DNA of 64,000 bases from Ephydatia muelleri (Eukaryota; Porifera; Demospongiae; Spongillida; Spongillidae): the NCBI GenBank assembly GCA_013339895.1, contig JABACO010000001.1, positions 27,982,523-28,046,522 of the forward strand, written 5' to 3'. This document shows, one piece after another, positions 53,885 through 64,000 of the stretch; positions within the stretch are counted from its first letter, which is position 1; every line of letters begins with the position of its first letter. Made by a program: the position numbers and the translations under genes. The notes beneath the pieces are model-generated. The model was not told the origin of the DNA. It ran no database searches and saw only the letters and a program-made list of their open reading frames with translations.

Positions 53885-55669
53885 GGAAATTGAATTTAAA
53901 TAACAGGAGGGTGGAAAGTGTGGGCCATCTATCAGGAGATTTTTCTGACTCGATTTCACAACAATATTACATATTAAAGGGAAAACCAATAGGGGAATTG
54001 TGCCAGAAAATATATTATTCAGTAAACTTGCTAGAACACATCAGCATGAACTGACTTTTGTTCATTGTATTTTATACAGCATACAGTGTATGAAAGCAGC
54101 AATATCAATATACTCTATACAAGATGAACGAAACATTATCAAAATTACAAGTACATGTAAGTACATGTACACACACAGATCCAGTGTAAAAATAAACTTA
54201 CATGCATTACCAGGTGTTGCTGTTGCTCCACCCATTCACAGAATGTGCATGCCAAACAGCTTGGGGTCCACATCTGATTGCTCTACTATAAAGCCAACAA
54301 CTCCCAATAACACTCCAATTCAAAGCATTAAAACATAAAGGCCATCATGTTCATTGTGCAGTCAGAGAAATACACACAGTGTGCAGTCAGATGAACACAC
54401 ATACTGGTTATCATTTACTATGGACCATTTGGGCTCCCAAGCAACATGAACATGGGTGGGAGGGAAGGAGGGAAAGGAACAGAGACAGGGGAGGAGGCTC
54501 TAAGCAAATGTCTTACTGGGAGGGCACAGGTGGAATAGGGATATAACTCTTGCCCACAAGTATCATTGAAGCATTTGGAGTGTGGGGTGCCCAGACTTAG
54601 TTGTGTTAGTGTGATCTGTCATCTTATCTATTTGTCCAGAAATGTTACATCTGTCGAGTTTAATGTTTTAACAATCACCTCCCGTGGTCAAGCCTCTGGT
54701 TATGATGACATTTGTGTGTAATACATTCACACACCTACATGTACATCTGTATGACAGCATAGCCAGCTGTGTGCTGATAAATGGGAAAGTAATATCAACA
54801 AAGCAAACTCTTTGTTTTTTTTCTCGTACATTACATCATGCACATGTTATAAGCAGGATTGATCGAGAGATGTGTCAAATGTACACAATGTTCTATACAC
54901 AAGTGGGTTAGGCTAGCTTTTGTGTACATGTGTGCATGTGTGTGTTTGTGTTTGTGTGTGTGTGTGGGGGGCTCATTCCCAGACCCAATACATCACAGCT
55001 GTGGATGGATTACATAACTGCTACAGGTCTGGCACATACATGCAGATCAAACTTTTTGGTTATGACTTTCCCCTAGTTTGAAAAACCAATCAGATAGCCA
55101 TTGTGATGTAGTCAGGCTTCAATCTGATTGGCATTCAATAATGCAATCAAATAGTGCAATAAATTAAGTGTCTGGCCTTCAGATAGGATACAAAGAAAAA
55201 CAAGTAACTGAGAACATTCCCAGACTTGAAATAATCATTCTGATCACAGCTACATGTACAAGCATCTAGCCTTGGCTATATGACCATCTACCTCCATAGT
55301 AACAATGCTCCCCTTTGCTAGCCTGATTTTCCTCTACATGCACATACACATACATGTACATGTATCTAATCCATCATACTTTTACAAAAAAGTTCACAGT
55401 TCTAGAGTTCAAATCTTTTGACAGTTTCTCTATCTGACTTCAAGCACATTCAAGAACATATGGCTACCACTTTGCAGTGATTTTTTTATGTTCGTGTACT
55501 ATGTACATGTAGCTCTTTTGCGCGAGCTTGTATCATAGGCCTGTAGAGAAGTGTAAGAAAATACCTAGTTTAGATAGTTATGCATGTAAGTGTTTTTTAA
55601 ACCGGATCCAAAAAAAAACTTACATGCATATATATGACATACAAAAGATATTTTATTGATGTACTCAGC
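53885..55669. other. no gene seen; hairpin-MITE remnant at about 54970
   Basis: 54970-55035 (TCATTCCCAGACCCAATACATCACAGCTGTGGATGGATTACAT) resembles the left half of the MITE at 27275. A hairpin with 15 bp arms (ATGCATGTAAGT...ACTTACATGCAT) lies at 55581-55630. Nothing else is recognised. Confidence 0.4.
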
Positions 55670-56085
55670 TAATGAAGAACTGCATGGTCACCTGCTTGAG
55701 GTTTACATGGAGGGGTTAAATGGCAGATACATGTACAGCAATAGGTGTGTCACATGCCTTGGTCATGTCTTCTTAAGCTCCGGTGACCCCTGAATCATGC
55801 TGTAAATTCAAACAGTCATTGGAACATACTTAACTCACAATATATTACCTATTTATACTGTGTACAGTATTCTTTTGTGATTTCCATACATTTTCAGCTC
55901 CAATTATTTTCCAAGGTCATCATCCATCAGGATATTCATCAATGGGGCATGCTTGGGCAAACAAAGCTCAGACCTCCTGGTCAAACCCTGCATTCTGTAT
56001 TCTACATCACAGACACGGCCAGTATAACCCAATTTAGTCATCTTTCCACATCTTTTCAATGCAATGGCAGAAGTTGTAAATGAAG
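55670..56085. repeat. inverted segmental duplicate of 43100-43520
   Basis: AATGAAGAACTGCATGGTCA ... and CATCATCCATCAGGATATTC ... match the 43 kb segment on the opposite strand. The two arms are 12 kb apart with the RecQ element and others between. Confidence 0.75.
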
Positions 56086-56850
56086 ATCATTCAGTTGAGA
56101 CTCAAGTGTAATTTAATGGTCTTTGCTTTCCACTTGTGCTGTTGCATCAATTGATGTGTAGGTTGACTCAGTCAGAAAAAAATTTAGAGTCTTCATTTAT
56201 ATTCAGTGGAATGAAAATGAAAGCAGTCTATATCAATCAATAGCAGTGGCATTCACTGAGAATGTTTAAAATATGCAACACTTAGATTTTATAATTACCC
56301 ACAAAAGTGGTTGATGGCCTACCACGAAATGCTCTCTATTAGCAGCCAGGCCATTTTAATTTCTACAGAAATGAACACATGAAAGTCCATATGTACACGC
56401 AGGGTTCATAAAGGGAATGTACTTAATATGATGTAGAGAGGTAATCGTTTATTATTGCATTTGTATTGACTGCCTTACCAATGCAGCAAGTAAGCGAGAT
56501 ACACACACAAAATAATGTGTAATAGGTGGTGCGGGCGGCCATTACTGCCCGTTGTGTTGTCGTTTTCACCTTTTGTATTGATCACTAAATATTGCACCCA
56601 GTGGGTGCTTTCCAATTGCATAGAAGCACGATAAGTAAAACAGCAAAGCTCATATGGCAGTAACATAATTTGCAATTCACTAACAATTTGTGTTATGCAA
56701 ATGTTTGAGACATGCTTAATGTATTCAGTTTGAACTAGGCAAAAACTGTCCTTTGCTAAGCATAGGTGCAACACACTGAGCCTTCTATTTCTAATGTGTC
56801 TATTGCTAAAAATGTGTTATTATAAACTTTTTATGGTTTATGTGTGTAAT
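56086..56850. other. no gene seen
   Basis: About 0.76 kb upstream of the second receptor copy. It does not match the flank of the first copy until about 56845. Confidence 0.4.
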
Positions 56851-58560
56851 TTTTTGCACCAATAATCACTGCATTGCATTGCAAAGGAAAAACTAATTCT
56901 CGGACAACTGCTCTACATTATGATAGTGCTTCTACATGTACCTCAGGCATGTGCAAGTAAGTGTTTATTTAAATTCAGCTGTACATGTACATGTTTCATA
57001 AGGCATTCCTGTGGGAATTTGTCATAAGAATAAGTGACATGTTTTTACAATGATTGCTTTACTTCCCAATGAATAATATACATGTACATGTACAGTGTGT
57101 CTATTAAGTATTATCATTTTCTCACATACATACAATGTTTCCATCATTAGGTACTAATCAATCCATAGTCCTCATACCACCAGAGAAGTACACAGTATTT
57201 CAGAATAACACTCCAGCAAGTTTCCACTGCTATGGAAGTGGCTATGATATGGGAGCAGGTGTTGTGTGGATATTGAATGGAACTGGATATGGTTCAAATC
57301 ATGCACAAATGGGAATAACATATGTCACTGCACCCAATGGAGCTAACATCTCATCTCGTCTCTTCATTCTGTCCAATTCTGCCATCAATAATGGGACAGA
57401 AGTGAAGTGTAAAACAATTGACAGCATTTCGAACATTGTACTGATGAGTTTCCCATCTAATCTGATCATCCAGGGTGAGTGTTGTGAATGTGAATGTGTA
57501 CATTGTAAATGTAAACATTAATTAATAATAGCTATTGAATGTGACCAATATAAATGCAGAAACCAAATTATTCAATTGTGCCCAATCCATGACAAAATAA
57601 TTTATCTTACTCTACATGTACAGTAAGGCAATACTTTAAAAACATGAAATACATACAATTAGATGATACTTATATTAAGTAATTAACTCTTTGAAGTTAT
57701 TTGCGTATTTACACACACAACTGTTGCACCGTTCATGCATGAGTTAGGTATTGCGTGCAAAAATGTGTTGATCAGTCACAACTCTATGATGCATGCATAT
57801 TCTTCCTGCACTTGTAACTTTATAAGTCCATGTACAAAGCAATTATGTTTCTTCTCACACAGATAATTCTCGTTTTGTGAGCATGCATTTATACATGCAC
57901 TTGGCGTTCAAAGAGTTAAAAAGAGAAATAATAAGTCAAAAAAATTTACTCCATGAATGAGGCCAGAGGAGCACCATCATCAAACCCCAGCCCACTTCTC
58001 CATTTGGTGCGAGATCTGGTTTTATTCAAACCTTTGCTTTTTCTCATACATGTATATACATGTATCTGATGATTCAAGTACATGCACTACACAAAAGTGG
58101 CGTACAACTTAAAGTTGTCACCAGTTTCTGGCCCAATATTACTCATAGAGTACACTGAATTAATTGATTGTCCACAAATCATTGTTTCATGATCAGGGGG
58201 CATATCTGCCATACTTGACTGTATATGTAGCACATGCTGTTGCATGAACTGGGAAAATGGTTGCGTGCTGTCGTAAAAACAAATTCGATCCTTCACAGCT
58301 ACATGGAACGATTAATATTTTGTTAAAGAGCTACATGTAGATGTTTGATGAATGGGGTGGTAATATTATAGGATTGCTTAGTTGTTTTTATGGCCTGTTA
58401 GTAAAGGAGCAGTAGTTAATCAAAAGTCAAAGACATGCAGCATAGGGAGATTTTCAAATTCACTACCTCTCAGTTGGATTACCATGTTCATTTATTATCA
58501 GGAAAAACGTGAAGGTAGTTTTGACATGGATCATCCATGTGAGTACAAAAGGTCCAGTAG
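56851..58560 (+). repeat. duplicated receptor 5' region
   Basis: From TTTTTTGCACCAATAATCAC to CATGTGAGTACAAA.GGTCCAG it parallels 3127-4354, with an additional 0.4 kb insertion around 57600-58010. Homology ends abruptly at GGTCCAG in both copies. Confidence 0.8.
56920..57474 (+). CDS. second Ig receptor, first two exons
   Basis: Exon 1 is 56920-56956 (MIVLLHVPQACA, phase 1, donor GTAAGT). Exon 2 is 57151-57474 (324 bp, phase 1-1, donor GTGAGT). The Ig exon has FHCYGSGYD, VVWILNGTGYGSNH and GTEVKCKT, one codon shorter than its paralogue at 3427-3753. Both frames are intact and substitutions keep the Ig residues. No FN3, transmembrane or tail exon follows in the remaining 6.5 kb, where the homology gives way to transposon sequence. 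It is either a truncated duplicate or a gene whose later exons lie beyond the window. Confidence 0.6.
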
Positions 58561-58564
58561 TATA

Positions 58565-59150
58565 TACAGGGTGTCTACGAAACAACGCAACGCTTTTGAA
58601 CAGGAATAACTTTTGATAGGATTAAGAAAAAAAATCTCATATTTTGAAACTAAGTTGGTCGGTTTCCTCAAATTTGTTTCCATCCTTTTTATTGATACAT
58701 TATTAATCATGCTAATTAATTTTAATAAGCAAAATAAATTAACTGATTTTGAAAGTTCGTATGTGTTCACGTATCGATTGTGAAGCTTCGTTCAAAATAT
58801 TGGATTTTGTTCACATTCACATGCAACTAAAATTACGACCCGCTACGCATGCGCACACGACCTCGTCCTAAGACTTAATTTCGTCTAGTCTCTATCACGT
58901 GATACAATTCGGAGGCAGATCTTTTTTATGCAATGCCCCACCTCCTACATGGGTGTTACGAGTCAGTGCTAATTACATGTTTACATCCAATGTGGTGCGC
59001 ACCAATTAGCACAATCGTACAGACAGGCACTAAACGGGCCGCAGGTACTATGGGCTGATATGAATTTGACATGCAATGCCATTCTGTGAGTTAGGAAACG
59101 GAGACGCACACGTTAAACTTACGTGGAAAGGTGGATACGAGCCTTATTTC
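58565..59150. mobile_element. possible mariner-like element end
   Basis: TACAGGGTGTCTACGAAAC at 58565 resembles the TA plus CAGGGTGTC-type terminus of Tc1/mariner MITEs. No matching right end or transposase was found. It starts within a few bases of the end of the receptor duplication. Confidence 0.3.
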
Positions 59151-60789
59151 TAGTTTGAGATCATAGTTTGTGCTGTTGCTTATTTATGTATCGGTGTGTA
59201 GACCGTCGATCTCTTTAACAAATTCTCTTAGTTATGTTGGACTTTATTTTAAAGCAATGACAAATGTTGCAAGCCTGCAGTAAGGTTTTAGGTGTGCTTT
59301 ACTTTCAATGTCCATCCCATACTGATCGATTTCTGTTGCTGCTTGTGTATGGATGGACTCTCTTCTTTTTAAACAGACATTTGTGATATGAGGGGGTGTT
59401 TTTGTTAAAAATCGCCAGCTAATGTTGCAAACCACCAGATAGGTTTTCAACAATTGGATTTAAGATCAACCGGTGTCATTGTATCATGGTGCGAGCCTGT
59501 TAGCTTAGATTCCCAGGTCGGGGTGTGCCTAAATTGGAGTTAGATGAATTTTGAAGACAGCTGTCTTTGGAGAGGTGTGTTTACATCAAGTTTTGAGCTT
59601 TTCTAGCTGTGTTACCTGTTGCCTATGCATATAGACTTTGTTTTTCTATGTGAGGGTGTGCTTAACTGTCAGATGTTGACCAATAAGGATTGGGTAGGGT
59701 TGTAGCTAGTTCCCAGATCATAATGTGCACTGATGCATATGTATGTTTTTATTATGTTTACATTTTAGAGTATCAGCTGATATGCAAAGCCTCGAGCTAT
59801 GTTTTAGATAATAATGCCGTTAGAGAGTATGAGCTTTAATTTCAATGCATAAAGCTATGAGTTTCTTAGCAGATCACATTTACTGTACGTCTTAAGAGAG
59901 CATCATGTTTTGGGCCCTGCTGCTAGCTACATGTAGTTCCCAGTTTATGATGTACGTGCTGTTTCTTATGTATCAGCCTTATGTGGTGTAGCAAGCCTCC
60001 AGCTAGGTTTTAGATGGTTGGATGTTTGTGTGGTGCCACGTCTTAAGAGTAGTCTCTGCTTTAGAGACTCAGGCGTAATGTATAACTAGAAAAGCTTTGT
60101 GTTCTTGAAAATGCTACAAATTAAACTTGTACGAACTTGAGTGATTTAAGAGAGGTTTGTATTTGCACAAGTTGTGGTTGCGATTGACAATATCATAATG
60201 TTTTTTGCTGTATATGGATAGACTCTGCTTTAAAGCTCTCTTATTTTAAGTGACTCAATTTTTTTATTCATGGTGTGCTTATTGTGTCAAACATTCAGCT
60301 ATCATTTTACTGCCATTTTAAGAGGGCTACATGTAGGTAATGTATCATTGTTGCACGTTCCCAGGTCATAATGAACCAACATGTGGGGGTAGATGATCTT
60401 GTTTTGTTATGTGAGTGTGTGATTTCAATACTTATCCGTAAATTAATGATTGTAGATACTGTTGAGGTATGTAAACCACTTTGTTAAATGAGGTGTGCTT
60501 TTTAAAATGTAACAATATGCGAACCTGTATATGTTTTAGATGCTGCTTTTGTTAACCATATCAGTAATGCTATAAGCCACCAGCTACAATGCTTGGATTT
60601 AAGAGCGGTGTCATTGTACTTTCAGGTTCTAAGTTGGGGTTTCGCTGAAGGCAGCTGTTTTAGGACAGGTTTGCTTGCAACAAGTTGTGATTTTATATAC
60701 ATGTAGCTATTTCTGTATCATAATGTGTGCCAACTGCTGCTTATGGATATAGACCCTCTGCTTTAAGAGTTCCTTCATGCAGGGTGTGC
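59151..60789. repeat. degenerate repeat field
   Basis: Recurring short phrases are TGCAAGCCTCCAGCTAGGTTTTAGAT (in pieces at 59262, 59423, 59779, 59983, 60517, 60568), TTCCCAG(A/G)TCATAATGTG (59711, 60359, 60716) and GCTGCTTATG.ATATAGAC. Spacing is irregular. It resumes after the piggyBac element at 63680. No coding sequence seen. Confidence 0.5.
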
Positions 60790-61440
60790 TTAATCATAGA
60801 TTGACCAATTGTGACTTAAGTCACAATACATTTCAATGATGAAATGCGACATTTCTATCCAACAAAATGGTCTTTTTTGAAACTTACCTCACACACTGGA
60901 TGCATGTGTGTTCTTTATATGTTTTGTGAACACTTAGATGTCCATAACATTTACAATACAAGGTCTTCTCTGCATGCGATCTCGTACAAAACGCAGAATA
61001 CCGCATCATTGTGACTTAAGTCACAATACTTTTCTAAGTACTACATCAAGAGCCTTCTATCAACTAGCTAATTTAATAATACATATTATGATAATACAGT
61101 CATGTCCTTTCATAATATAGCGTTTAAACCGCTTAGAAATACGTTATTTTGAAGATACAAAATGTTTTACATTGCAATCCTCTAACGGTTATCGTGTAAC
61201 AAAAAAATTGTGACTTAAGTCACACAGCTTTGAACAGTCCAAATTGTAGAATTTTCTACGAGTACCTATGACTTAGTATGCATAAACTTGAACGCCAATG
61301 CATGTATATTTATACTGTACTAACAAAACTGCTTGGATCTCTACGTGGTTCGGGTAACTAGAAGTAAAAAAAAAATACACTTTCCAACGGCGCGAGCGGT
61401 AGTAATTGATGAACGCCCCCGCCAGTTTCGGACTATAGCA

Positions 61441-62865
61441 ATGGGTTTTTCTGTTGGTGACCGGGTAGTTTGTAGTGCAGACAACGTTCTAGGCAATAAG
61501 CCAGCGAAGCAGCGGTACGGAAGGCTTTTCCGAAAGGAACTCCAAGGTGTTGTACAGGGAACGGAGGGAAGCGGACGTAGCAAGAAGTATGTGGTTTGTT
61601 TTGATGAGGTTGCAACTACGAAGGCCTTTTCCACTCGAAGCTTGAAACAGCTAGTAGTGCTAGAGAACGACGAAGCTGGACCAACTATTACTTCACTTGA
61701 TGAAGCAGCTTTTACACACAATGCTTATTCCGATATTGACGGGCGGCTAACAAATGATGAGTCACTACATGAGGTGGATATCCATGAAAATAACTGTTCT
61801 TCAGATGTTGTCTCTTCAGATGTTGTTTCCTGCCACGGTGTGAAGTGGAAGGTGGTTGAAGGCGTTTTAGAGGACTGGAGATGCGCTCCTCAGTATGGGG
61901 CACATATCTTGTGGGGAAACGATGCAGATGAACTACAACGAACACCGATAGATTATTGGAAACTCTCATTTCCCTTACAGCTGTTGCCTGATATAGTAAC
62001 TTGGACAACAGCTTCCTTACCAGCAGGGTGTGCAAAGGCTACAGAAGAGGAAATTTTGGCTGTATTTGGAATCCTTTATTCCCTAACAGGAACGTCAGAA
62101 GGAAGGCGAGACCTTTGGTCCACTGAGGATGGTCTCTTCCCAGCACCACGATTTGGTGAGAGATATTCCCTGCCACGCAACCGCTTTGAAGTTTTGCTAC
62201 GATGTCTCTCATTCTGTCCTCCGAGTGAAGCAAAAGGCAATGATAAATGGGCACCAGTCTGCCGCTTGATCGATGGTTTCAATGAGCGACAAGTGCAGAA
62301 AATTTATCCAGGATGGCAGCTATGCATTGATGAGTCAGTATCATCATGGCGAGGGAAAGATGGAGATTTCTGCTCTGACGAGATGCCCAACGTAACACGC
62401 ATTGACAGGAAACCAAAGGAAGTTGGTTGTGAGATAAAGAATTGTGCAGATGCTGACACAAAAGTTATGTTACAACTTGAAATACAAGAAGGAGCGGAGA
62501 TCATGTGTACTAGAGAATATGTTGCTGACTACAAGCTTGCAGGATCTGCGCAAGTACTTCGCCTCACCAAGCCCTGGCATGGGAGTGGGAGGGTCATTAG
62601 TGCTGATTCGGCATTCGCCAGTGTTACTACAGCACTAGCATGCCGAAAGCATGGCTTACATTTTACAGGATTGGTGAAAACAGCAACGAAGTTTTATCCC
62701 AAAAGCTACATGGATGAAGTTGAGTTTGCTGAGCTTGGTGATGACATAACTCTAAAAACCACTGTTGATGGACACAACATTATGGCACACGCATGGGGAG
62801 ACAAAGTAAGGAAGTGCTTCGTGTCAACTAGCTCATTCCACTACTATTCCTGGAAGACCTTCTAA
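61441..62865 (+). CDS. piggyBac-like DDE transposase, main open frame
   Basis: I chose the ATG at 61441 (MGFSVGDRVVCSADN); the frame is open further upstream without a better ATG. Residues 1-80 resemble a small SH3/Tudor-like beta domain (VGDRVVC ... KYVVCFDE). The DDE_Tnp_1_7 domain covers about 180-475: WAPVCRLIDGFNERQ, a catalytic D297 in CIDESVSSW, RKPKEVGCEIK, D389 in ISADSAFAS and D454 in AWGDKVRKCFVSTSS. All three acidic residues are present. The frame stops at 62863, earlier than expected; the C-terminal part continues in another frame. Confidence 0.85.
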   Translation: MGFSVGDRVVCSADNVLGNKPAKQRYGRLFRKELQGVVQGTEGSGRSKKYVVCFDEVATTKAFSTRSLKQLVVLENDEAGPTITSLDEAAFTHNAYSDIDGRLTNDESLHEVDIHENNCSSDVVSSDVVSCHGVKWKVVEGVLEDWRCAPQYGAHILWGNDADELQRTPIDYWKLSFPLQLLPDIVTWTTASLPAGCAKATEEEILAVFGILYSLTGTSEGRRDLWSTEDGLFPAPRFGERYSLPRNRFEVLLRCLSFCPPSEAKGNDKWAPVCRLIDGFNERQVQKIYPGWQLCIDESVSSWRGKDGDFCSDEMPNVTRIDRKPKEVGCEIKNCADADTKVMLQLEIQEGAEIMCTREYVADYKLAGSAQVLRLTKPWHGSGRVISADSAFASVTTALACRKHGLHFTGLVKTATKFYPKSYMDEVEFAELGDDITLKTTVDGHNIMAHAWGDKVRKCFVSTSSFHYYSWKTF

Positions 62866-63466
62866 CAAACGCAGATGGAGGGAAGTACTTGATGAAGATG
62901 GGGAAGAGATAGGACAAAGTGAAGTCTTCAATAAAACAGTAAAGTGAAAGAAAGTGGTTGAAACATACTTCGATGCGGCTTCTATTATTGACATAAATAA
63001 TCATATGTGACAAGGAGGTGTGGCATTAGAAACAGCATGGCAAACACAGTCCTGGGCTAGTCGTGTTATCTCAACAATCCTTGGAATTGTAGAGACTGAT
63101 GCATATCTCCTGTACAAAAAGTTTCACCCTGGAGGTTCTTAAATAAGCCATTCAGACTTCACTGAAAGTGTTGCTAAAGGCCTGTTGATTCGCAGAATAC
63201 CTGGTGCAAGTACAAGCAACTCAGAGTCATTGCCACATGGCATTGTCCCTCTTTCATCACTTACATACTATAACAAAAACTCACCTTATGCTGCTGCTAC
63301 ATATGCCAATAGACTATGCACTATTTGCAAAAGTCCTTGCAAATACCTTTGTCGGGTTTGTTCTGACACATCCAAGGGAAGTATTGTTGCTATGTGCGGT
63401 CTAAAATCAAAGAATGGTAGTACATGTAGCTGCATAACTAAGCACATATTGAATACCCTACAATAG
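62866..63466 (+). pseudogene. transposase C-terminal part, out of frame
   Basis: After a frame change near 62855, homologous sequence continues (RWREVLDEDGEEIGQ, VVETYFDAASIIDINNH, ETAWQTQSWASRVIS) with in-frame stops at about 62945, 63007 and 63139. The end has a cysteine-rich finger (RLCTICKSPCKYLCRVCSD ... CSCITKH) as in other piggyBac transposases, intact from about 63185 to the stop at 63464. The copy is therefore inactive, but only by a few lesions. Confidence 0.65.
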
Positions 63467-63679
63467 TAGAAACTGCAAACATTATCATGTCTTTCTGTCA
63501 GCTGCTTCGTTTAATGACTCAATTCAAGTGTATTCATCCATTTGTAGCGTTGTGATCTATGTAAACAATCAACCACATCACTGGAATCCGTTTATATAAA
63601 CTGTTTGAATTTCATTATAGAATTGTGACTTATTTTGTCACAATTCTAAGTCACAATTTCTTGGTCAATCTATGATTAA

Positions 63680-64000
63680 CTGTCTAATTTTGCAACCCAT
63701 TAGATGATCGAGTAGAGATGAATCCAACAATCCTTTTTTTTTAAAGCACCTAAAAAGAGTGCTGTTTTTAAGATAGGTTGTACTTAATAATGTTATGAGT
63801 CCTATAGCTAGTTACTAGATCACAATCTGTGCTGTTGCTTAAGCATGCTGTCATGTCTAGGAGATACCAGTTATGCTTTGAAGAATTACTTTAGTATCGA
63901 CTAATGTTGCAAGTGGGTTTGTGATGCTTGGTGGTGTTATTTCGCCATGTTATGAGCATTATCTGCCGAATTAGTGGTAGAATCAGAAAGTTTAAAATGT
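63680..64000. repeat. degenerate repeat field, continued
   Basis: The same phrases as in 59151-60789 (CTAGTTACTAGATCACAAT.TGTGCTGTTGCTTAAG, AATGTTGCAAG) continue to the window edge. Confidence 0.45.

Larger units (their letters stand above)
60794..63675 (+). mobile_element. piggyBac-like transposon, TTAA target duplication
   Basis: TTAA at 60790-60793 and 63676-63679 flank inverted ends TCATAGATTGACCAA and TTGGTCAATCTATGA. The subterminal palindrome GTGACTTAAGTCAC is present at 60811-60824, 61011-61024 and 61210-61223; half-sites occur near the right end. An empty-site analogue in the surrounding repeat (GGGTGTGCTTAACTGTC, 59661-59677) matches the junction. It contains one transposase gene. 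Confidence 0.95.

Noticed and set aside
53765-54054. His/Thr-rich and Cys/Val-rich frames
   Set aside because: Translations of the (GT)n microsatellite.
61333-61440. Upstream extension of the piggyBac transposase frame
   Set aside because: The frame is open but has no ATG before 61441, and the residues (VTRSKKKIHF) show no family similarity.
1-64000. tRNA, rRNA or CRISPR features
   Set aside because: No T-loop-like GGTTCGAATCC with pairing arms, no rRNA-like block and no regularly spaced direct repeats with unique spacers were seen on reading.

Overview
The window is eukaryotic, most likely from a marine invertebrate; a sponge-like genome is my best guess. The evidence is AT-rich DNA with many TACATGTA palindromes, short introns with GTAAGT-type donors and phase-consistent exons, a single-pass Ig/FN3 receptor gene, and a crowded mix of decayed transposons (Ty3/gypsy, piggyBac-like, a DDE element, a RecQ-carrying TIR element, a tyrosine-recombinase relic, foldback MITEs). 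No bacterial features, rRNA, tRNA or CRISPR array were found.

Layout. 1-2785 is the 3' part of a Ty3/gypsy retrotransposon, broken internally by an antisense piece of its own LTR. 3197-12970 holds a receptor-like gene: signal-peptide exon, Ig exon, FN3 exon (one base short), stalk, transmembrane exon, and a cytoplasmic tail of several exons with a repeated VQYSE(V) tyrosine module. 13-23 kb is mostly non-coding, with two candidate minus-strand exons of an unknown gene and a foldback MITE at 21.2 kb. 23.1-26.5 kb and 44.7-47.0 kb carry copies of a family with 15-residue basic repeats, Ala/CAG-rich segments and a terminal foldback; both adjoin fragments of the same reverse-transcriptase element. 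27.1-33.4 kb is a rearranged segmental duplication that also contains an inverted copy of the receptor's first exon and upstream region, itself interrupted by a gypsy protease fragment.

33-43 kb contains more TIR and foldback elements, a tyrosine-recombinase relic and a 2.7 kb DDE transposon (39.7-42.4 kb) whose transposase is split by a MITE. 48.4-50.9 kb holds two nested inverted-repeat structures; the inner one (48729-50503) has about 160 bp TIRs, a 9 bp target duplication and a decayed RecQ-type helicase, and shares its ends with a small hairpin MITE at 27275-27405 that also has a 9 bp target duplication. 56.8-58.6 kb repeats the receptor's first two exons. 59-64 kb is a field of degenerate repeats into which a piggyBac-like element (60794-63675, TTAA duplications) has inserted.

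Functionally there is one probable host gene family (the Ig receptor and its partial copies) and a few unrecognised exons; nearly everything else is transposable-element material. The most interesting items are the RecQ-bearing TIR element with its matching MITE, the receptor tail with repeated tyrosine motifs, and the foldback family whose loop is flipped relative to its flank. All splice sites and frames were read by eye, without alignment or RNA data.
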